Below, piece after piece: positions 57,982 to 64,000 of a DNA stretch of 64,000 nt. The notes beneath the pieces are model-generated. The model was not told the origin of the DNA. It worked only from the letters and a program-made list of their open reading frames with translations, and did no database searches. Position numbers and translations under genes: made by a program. The stretch is from Castor canadensis (Eukaryota > Chordata > Mammalia > Rodentia > Castoridae). Position 1 is the stretch's first letter; every line of letters begins with the position of its first letter. The stretch covers positions 62,404,501-62,468,500 of the forward strand of contig NC_133394.1 in the NCBI RefSeq assembly GCF_047511655.1, written 5' to 3'.

Positions 57982-58026
<45 letters not shown>
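57975..58026. repeat. (TG)n microsatellite
   Basis: A TG run with two TA interruptions at the border between the L1M and the SINE. Confidence 0.95.
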
Positions 58027-58027
<1 letters not shown>

Positions 58028-58031
58028 AATT

Positions 58032-58313
58032 TGTTTTTGCAGTTCTGGGGCTTGAACTCAGGGTCTTGCACTTGCTAGACAACCGCTGTACTACTTAAAC
58101 AATGCCTCAATGCCTCGTGCTCTTTTTTGCTTTAGATTTTTTCAGATAGAATCTAGTGCTTCTCTCCAAGGCTGGCTTCAGACTATAATCTTTCTACCCA
58201 TGCCTTTCTAATACCTGGGATTATCAGTGTTAACACCATTGTTTATTTGTTGAGACAGTCATCTCTATAATTTTTTGCTAGGCTGATCTTGTGCCATGAT
58301 CCCTGATCTCTGC
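58032..58313 (-). mobile_element. Trimeric SINE, left part (split by L1-D)
   Basis: Reversed ID-like arm (gttctggggcttgaactcag), a reversed B1-like arm (caaggctggcttcagactat, taatacctgggattatcagt), then the start of a second B1-like arm (ctaggctgatcttgtgccat). It breaks off at gatctctgc and resumes on the far side of L1-D at 63158. Confidence 0.82.
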
Positions 58314-58316
58314 ATC
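58305..58316. repeat. Target-site duplication of L1-D (left copy)
   Basis: gatctctgcatc here and gatctctgcctc at 63158-63169: 12 bp with one mismatch. The SINE reads through correctly if one copy is removed. Confidence 0.75.
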
Positions 58317-58332
58317 TTTTTCTTCTTCTTCT

Positions 58333-58451
58333 TCTTTTTTTTAACAGACAAGCATATTTATTAGTGCATTTAAAAAATAGAATTCTGTTTTAAAATTGCA
58401 AGAGTCCCAATTGGTGTTCTTCCTTGTAAAGTTTTAAATTTCTTTTTTTTT
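58333..58451 (-). other. Probable 3' transduction of L1-D
   Basis: Downstream (in L1 sense) of the L1 poly(A) (T run 58443-58451) lie about 100 bp of non-L1 sequence. They contain AATAAA (minus strand, 58357-58362) and, 15-25 bases later, a second poly(A) (58333-58342 plus TTC repeats) that abuts the target duplication. This is the classical signature of read-through past the L1 signal and copying of source-locus flank. Confidence 0.72.
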
Positions 58452-58915
58452 ATTCATTTCTTCACATGTACATACATTGTTTGGGTCATTTCTCCACCCT
58501 GCCACCCTCCCCAACCCTCTCTCCCCTCTTCCCCCCTCAGTTACAGGCAGATCTGTTCTGCCCTTATCTCTAATTTTGTTGAAGAAAAGACACAAGCATA
58601 ATAAGGAAGACAAAGCATTTTTGCTAGTTGAGTTAAGGACAGCTATACAGGGAGATTCCTAACATTGCTTTCGTGTACCCATGTGTTACAACCCAAGTTG
58701 ATTCATCTTTGACTGATCTTTACACTGGTTCCTAATCCCATTCTCATGTTAACCTCTGTCGCTTTAAGGTTTCTGTATTAGTTCCTTGGGAGTGGGAGTG
58801 GGGACATCAAACGCTTTCATGTTTTGGGTTTTCTACCTATTCCAATATCTCTTATATGTGCTCTCCCCTTGTCATGTCATCCAAGTTAAACCACATTGTT
58901 GTATTTTCCCTAAAT

Positions 58916-60935
58916 CTAAAGTCTGCATATGAGGGAGAACATATGATTTTTGGTCTTCTGAGCCTGGCTGACCTCACTCAGAATGATGTTCTCCAGTTCC
59001 ATCCATTTACCTGCAAATGATAAGATTTCATTCTTCTTCAAAGCTGAGTAAAATTCGATTGTGTACAAGTACCATAGTTTCTTGATCCATTCATCAATAG
59101 TGGGGCCAAGTTATTATGAATAGTGCTGCAATAAACATGGGTGTGCAGGTGCCTCTGGAGTAATCTGTGTTGCATTCTTTTGGGTATATCCCCAGGAGTT
59201 GGATTGCTGGATCATATGGCAGGTTTATGTTTAGATTTTTAAGAAGTGTCCCAATTTTTTTCCAGCGTGGTTGCACCAGCTTGCATTCCCACCAGCAGTG
59301 GACTAAGGTTCCTTTTTCCCCACATCCTCGTCAACACATGTTGTTGTTGGTGTTTTTGATAATGGCTATTTTAACAGGGGTGAGGTGGAATCTTCATGTG
59401 GTTTTGATTTGCATTTCCTTTATGGCCAGAGATGGTGAGCATTTTTTCATGTGCTTTTTGGCCATTTGAATTTCTTCTTTTGAGAAAGTTCTGTTTAGTT
59501 CAGTTGCCCATTTCTTAACTGGTTCATTGATTTTAGGAGAGTTTAGTTTCTTAAGTTCCCTATATATTCTGGTTGTTAGTCTTTTGTCTGATGTATAGCT
59601 GGCAAATATTTTCTCCCACTCTGTGGGTGGTCTCTTCAGTTTAGAGATCAATTCTTTTGTTGTGCAGAAGCTTTTTAATTTTATGAAGTCCCATTTATTC
59701 ATCCTTTCTCTTAGTTGCTGGGCTGCTTGAGTTCTATTGAGGAAGTCTTTGCCTAACCTATTAGTTCCAGTGTTTCCTGCTCTTTCTGGTACTAACTTCA
59801 GAGTTTCAGGTCTGATATATATAAAATGGATATTCTTGATCCAATTTGAGTTGATACTAGTACAGAGTGATAGACATGGATCTAGTTTCAGTTTCTTGCA
59901 CATGGATAACCACTTTCCCGGCAACATTTGTTGAAGAGGCTGTCTTTTCTCCATCATATATTTTTGACACCTTTGTCAAAAATGAGGTGGGTATAGTTGA
60001 GTGGATTCATATCCGGGTCCTCTATTCTGTTCCACTGGTCGTCATGTCTGTTTTTGTGCCAGTACCATGCTGTGTTTATTGCTATTGCTTTGTAATATAG
60101 CTTGAAGTCAGGTATTGTGATACCTCCAGCATTGCTTTTTTTGCTGAGTATTGCCTTGGCTATTTGTGGTCTCTTATATTTTTAAATGAAATTTAGGGTA
60201 GATTTTTCAATCTCTTTGATGAAAGTCATTGGGATTTTGATGGGAATTGCATTAAACATGTAGATTGCTTTTGGCACTGTAGCCATTTTTACTATGTTGA
60301 GTCTACTGATCCATGAGAACAGGAGATCTTCAAATCTTCTGTAGTTGTGCTTGATCTCTTTCTTCAGGAGTTTGTGATTCTCCTTGTAGCAGTCATTCAC
60401 ATCCTTTGTTGAATTTACTCCTAGGTACTTGATTTTGTTTTTTTTTTTTTTTGAGTCTATTTTTAATGGAATTGTTTCCATATATTCCTTCACAGTTTAT
60501 TCATTGTTGGTGTATAGAAAAGCTAATGACTTTTGTAGGTTGATTTTGTATCCTGCCACCTTACTGTAGCTGTTTATGGTGTCTAAGAGTTTTTGGGTAG
60601 AGTTTTATGGGTCTTTAAGGTATAGGATCATATCATCTGCAAATAAGGACATTTTCACACTTTCTTTACCTATTTGTATTCTTTTTATTTCTTCTTCTTG
60701 CCTAATTGCTCTGGCTAGAAATTCTAGTACTATGTTGAATAGGACTGTGGATAGTGGGCACCCTTGTGTTGTTCCTGATTTTAGAGGGAATGGTTTCAGT
60801 TTTTCACTGCTAAGTATGATGTTGGTTGTAGGTTTGTCATAAATAGCCTTTACAATGTTGAGGTACATTTTCTCTATTCCTAGTTTTCTTAGAGCTTTTA
60901 TCACGAAGTGGTGTTGGATCTTGTCAAAGGCTTTT
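58916..60935 (-). pseudogene. L1-D ORF2 remnant
   Basis: From EKAFDKIQ in the reverse transcriptase to the ancestral stop at 58916-58918. FADD is kept (60,630 region) and the Cys-rich C-terminus is present. About 20 bp are missing near 59105 relative to L1-A and L1-B, and other frameshifts break the frame. No endonuclease. Confidence 0.87.
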
Positions 60936-60939
60936 TTCT

Positions 60940-62074
60940 GTGTGCTGAATTCCTTGGAGAATCTTTTGTAGTAGTGGCTTGCTGGTCACATATTGTTTTA
61001 GTTCTGCTTATCATGGAAGACTTTTATTGTTCCATCTATTTGGAACGATAGTTTTTCTGGGTAGAGTATCCTAGGATTGAAGTTATTTTCATTCAGTGCT
61101 TGGAAGACATCACTCCATGCTCTTCTTACTTTTAATGTTTCTATTGAGAAGTCTGCTATGATTTTGATGGGTTTACCTTTGCATGTTATTTGTTTTTTTC
61201 TCTCTTACAGCCTTCAGTATTCTTTCTCTAGTCTCTGTAATTGTTGCTTTAATGACAATATGTTATGGAGTAGTTCTATTTTGGTCCAGTCAGTTCAGTG
61301 TTCTGGAGGCTTCCTGTACCTGAATGGGCATAGTTTTCTCTAGATTTGGGAAATTTTCTGTTATTATTTTGTTGAATATATTACGCATTCCTTTTGCTTG
61401 CACCTCTTCTCCTTCTTCAATGCCCATCAATCTCAGGTTTGGTCTTTTGATGGAGTCAGTGAGTTCTTGCATTTTATTTTCACAGGTCTTGAGTTGTTTA
61501 ACTAATAGTTCTTTAGTTTTTCCTTTAGTTGCCATTTCATCTCCAAGTTCTGAGATTCTGTCTTCTGTTTGTTCTATTCCGCTGGAATGGCCTTCCATTG
61601 TGTTTTGTATTTCTGTTTTGTTCTTTTTCTGAGGTTTTCCATATTGTGGGTTACTTCCTCTTTAATATTGTCAATGTTTGCCCTTAATTTGTTTATATCT
61701 CTGTTTATGGTGATCTCTGTTTCAGTTTGGTATTTATTTAGGGTTCCTATGGTTTCATTTATTTGTTTCTGTGTTTTCTCACCTTCTTTTATTTTGTTGT
61801 CTTGGAATTTCTTGAGTGCCTCCTGTATGTTTTGGTTGACCATGTCTAGTAACATCTCTACAAAATTCTCATTAATTACTTGTATGATTTCTTCTTTCAG
61901 AGTGTTCTTGTGGGCTTTGTTGGGTTCCTTGGTATAATTTATCTTTGTTTTTTTGGAGTCTGGATCTGGGTATCTGTTTTCTTCATTTTGCTCTAAATCC
62001 TGTACTACTATATTTTTTTGGGAAAGAATGGTTTCCATGGCTTTTTCTTCTTCCCATATTCCTCTAGGTACCAT
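60940..62074 (-). pseudogene. L1-D ORF1 remnant
   Basis: Starts at 62074 (MVPRGIWEEE) and runs through the coiled coil, RRM (LRLMGIEEGE) and most of the C-terminal domain before the deletion junction near 60940. At least one frameshift near 61580-61630 and one near 61195 (T run) break it. The N-terminus differs from L1-A, which starts MTGRQKK. Confidence 0.85.
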
Positions 62075-63157
62075 TTCTATCCCTGTACTGTATCTATTTT
62101 AGCTGGATTATAGTATTAATACTAACAACACAAGAGAGAAGGATAAAAAAGAGAAAGAGACAGAAAGTAAAGGAAGGGAGAGAGAGTAAAGAGTTAAAAA
62201 AATGAGAGAGATGGTGGGTGATCAAACAGCAAACCAGGCAGCAAAATCCTTAAAGAAGGGAAAAAAAAAAAAGAAATAAAATCACCAGTTCTGGAACAGT
62301 AGAATTGCAGTCTTAGTTGTTTTGATGTCACTCCTTTAGGATCCGGACTTGTCTGTGTGTATCTCTTAGGCAGGTTTGGAACCCTACTCTGGCAGATGGC
62401 AGGTGGGTGGTTTCCCACGGGCTTACAGGCAGAAGCCTTTTATTGAGGTGAACTACCAGGTCTTTGGAGCATGGGCTTGGTGTGCCTGAAGGGTGTGGGC
62501 CTGGCAGAGTGGAGATTGTGTGTGTCTGTGGATTGCCAGCTTGGTAGGCCTGAGGGGTGCAGCAGAGCAGAGATTGTGAATGTCTATGAATTGCCAGCTT
62601 GGCAGGCCTGAGGGTTGCAGGCCAGCAGAGTGGAGATCATTCAGGCCTCTTCAGGCCTGAGGGCACAGTCGGGTGGAGAATATGCGTGTGTGGATCACCA
62701 GCTTGGCAGCCCTTGGGGGCAGGGCCTGGTGGAGCAGAGATCATGCAGACCTGTGCAGGCCTGAGGGGCAAGGCCCAGCAGAGATCGTGAATGTCTGCAG
62801 CTCGCCGGCTTGGCAGACCTTAGAGGCTTGGTCTGGTGGAGATCATGCAGGTCTGAAGGGTAGGAGTTTGGGGGAGTGTGGCCCTGGTGGGGTTGAGGAG
62901 CAGGCCCAAGTATTGGAGATCCTGCAGCCTTCAGAGCAACAGCTCTACAGGCCAATGTGGCAGGGCTTAGCATGTAGTGCCTGCTATTCTTTTAGCATAT
63001 CATAGCATGGAGAAGCCTTCCATGAGCTAGGGTTTCATAGTGCTGATGTTTCAGCTCTCCCTGGTGCTTTACCTCAGCTAAGCATGTCTCCAGCCTCTCA
63101 TTCATGGAGCTCAGGAAGTCTGTGGCTGTATCCCAGTCACCATCTTGGATCTCTCAG
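62075..63157 (-). promoter_or_regulatory. L1-D 5'UTR with alternating repeat array
   Basis: The coding-strand pyrimidine-rich part is at 62100-62280. The GC-rich array at 62455-62870 is built from repeated units that open with gagat: long units (about 60 bp, with gccagcttggcaggcctgag) and short units (about 44-50 bp, with catgcaggcctg-like text) in the order L L S L S L S. It ends at a catcttggat 5' terminus. Confidence 0.8.
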
Positions 63158-63209
63158 GATCTCTGCCTCCTGAGTAGCTAGGATTACAAGAATGAGCTAG
63201 TGGTCCCCA
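63158..63209 (-). mobile_element. Trimeric SINE, right part
   Basis: gatctctgcctcctgagtag, ctaggattacaagaatgagc: the missing end of the SINE at 58032-58313, separated by L1-D. Confidence 0.82.
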
Positions 63210-63610
63210 GAATCTTAATAATAGTTGTTTTAAATTTTTGGTTGTTAATGCCAACATTCCAATGTATCTGAATCTTATTCTGATTCCTGTTTTGTCTTTT
63301 TAAATTGGGGATTTTGTTGCTTAAAATGTTTTATATTTTTTTCTGGATAACTGGACATGAAGTCCAGCACTGGTTTCCATGGATGTTTCTGCTCTTGGGT
63401 TTTGACTCTGGAAAATTATAATCTTCTTTATTCCCCTGTCTGGATCTGCAATATTGAGGGCAGTGGCTTGCTTGTGATCAAAGACAAGCTTGTCTCCTCT
63501 TTGAAGGTTCCAAGAAGATGTTGATGCTTTTTGTTTATTTAGTTGTTAACTTGTTTTCAGGATAGCGTGATAACTTCCAAGATCCTAATAATAAGTCCAA
63601 AATTTTATTT
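63210..63610 (-). mobile_element. Ancient L1M element (resumed)
   Basis: gccaacattccaatgtatct, gataactggacatgaagtcc and cttgggttttgactctggaa resemble the upstream part of the same old L1M as at 54590-58030. Confidence 0.55.
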
Positions 63611-63744
63611 CAAATATTTCATACAAAATAACATTCTATATTTTATAAAAGTACTAATTTCTTGTAGGCAACTTCATTCATTTCCAAAATTAGGTTTAAA
63701 TTAAGTATTTATCAATACAGGTTGTTTTAAATTGTTTTACCTTA

Positions 63745-63852
63745 TATACTCATGTCTATAATACCAGCACTAGGGAGGCTGATGTAGGAAGATCATTGGT
63801 TCCAGTCAGCCTGGGCTATATAGCAATACCCTAAGTCAAAAAAAAAAATGCA
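63745..63852 (+). mobile_element. B1-like SINE
   Basis: actcatgtctataataccag, agggaggctgatgtaggaag, agcctgggctatatagcaat and an A-tail. Confidence 0.85.
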
Positions 63853-64000
63853 ACGAACAAAATCCAAACTAAATAAAACTCAAACCCAGAATCTTTAGCT
63901 ATATTTTTGAAATTTTGAAATAAAAGTTTTCTTCTAAATTTTATTTTGCAAACAATATATTCTGTAAATACAACCTTTCAATGGAGTAACAAGACTTATC
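63853..64000. other. AT-rich sequence, nothing recognised
   Basis: The end of the window shows no gene or repeat. Confidence 0.5.

Larger units (their letters stand above)
54590..58030 (-). mobile_element. Ancient L1M element (main part)
   Basis: A reverse-oriented old L1: 3'UTR (ttttgtaccgcccagcccca, acaagagtggttcatttgtt), ORF2 parts (tttgttggatatagtctctc; ctagcttttgattttgttgc; tactttaactgcattgtggt) and upstream parts towards 58030. It contains a plus-strand L1 3' tail at about 56655-56765, and resumes at 63210 after a SINE plus L1-D. Far too diverged to code. Confidence 0.75.
58314..63157 (-). mobile_element. L1-D: LINE-1 with both ends but internal deletion
   Basis: A minus-strand L1 of about 4.8 kb inserted into a SINE, with target duplications. 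It has the 5' terminus (catcttggat near 63141-63150), 5'UTR, most of ORF1, ORF2 from the reverse transcriptase to the stop, 3'UTR, and a double poly(A) with transduced sequence. ORF1 is joined to ORF2 at 60932-60940, so the endonuclease and the first part of the reverse transcriptase are missing. Confidence 0.9.

Overview
This is a stretch of mammalian, almost certainly rodent, nuclear DNA with no recognisable host protein-coding gene, tRNA, rRNA or other structural RNA gene. It is AT-rich, intergenic or deep-intronic in character, and most of what can be named is retrotransposon. The B1-like (7SL-derived) and ID-like (tRNA-derived) SINEs, often fused into dimers and trimers, together with rodent-style L1 elements, point to a rodent. 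The compound B1-ID form resembles what I remember of beaver-like (Castorimorpha) genomes, but the species is inference.

Layout. 1-3.8 kb: mostly unique sequence with an ERVL/MaLR-type LTR, a dimeric SINE and one exon-like segment (1676-1912). 3.8-13 kb: an ancient L2 interrupted by a full-length, nearly intact L1 (L1-A, 4115-10949, minus strand, 13-bp target-site duplication), a B1 and a MER5A DNA transposon. 13-29 kb: mostly unique, with an L2, SINEs, a gammaretrovirus-like solo LTR, L1 3' ends and a degenerate tandem repeat of about 174 bp (22.96-23.79 kb). 29.2-37.4 kb: an old full-length plus-strand L1 carrying two SINEs and a younger 5'-truncated L1 (L1-B, 35123-36521). 38-43 kb: a TTCC microsatellite, MaLR LTRs, Tigger DNA transposon fossils and a local duplication. 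43-51 kb: unique sequence, MIR/L2 relics, SINEs, a chimeric retroposon and a 200-N assembly gap (46431-46630) set inside an L1 5'UTR repeat array. 51.4-54.3 kb: L1-C, internally deleted. 54.6-63.6 kb: an ancient L1M holding a SINE, which in turn holds L1-D (58314-63157), also internally deleted and with a probable 3' transduction.

How the parts relate. The only coding potential is L1 ORF1 (RNA-binding chaperone) and ORF2 (endonuclease/reverse transcriptase). L1-A keeps every endonuclease catalytic residue and the reverse-transcriptase FADD box, and is disabled by only three lesions that I can see. Its machinery type explains the SINEs and truncated L1s here: poly(A) tails, target-site duplications and 5' truncations. 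I found no new defence, metabolic or regulatory system. The most interesting material is L1 biology: two different 5'UTR types, an alternating 5'UTR repeat array, 3' transductions, internally deleted full-ended L1s, a chimeric SINE, and the unidentified 174-bp tandem repeat.
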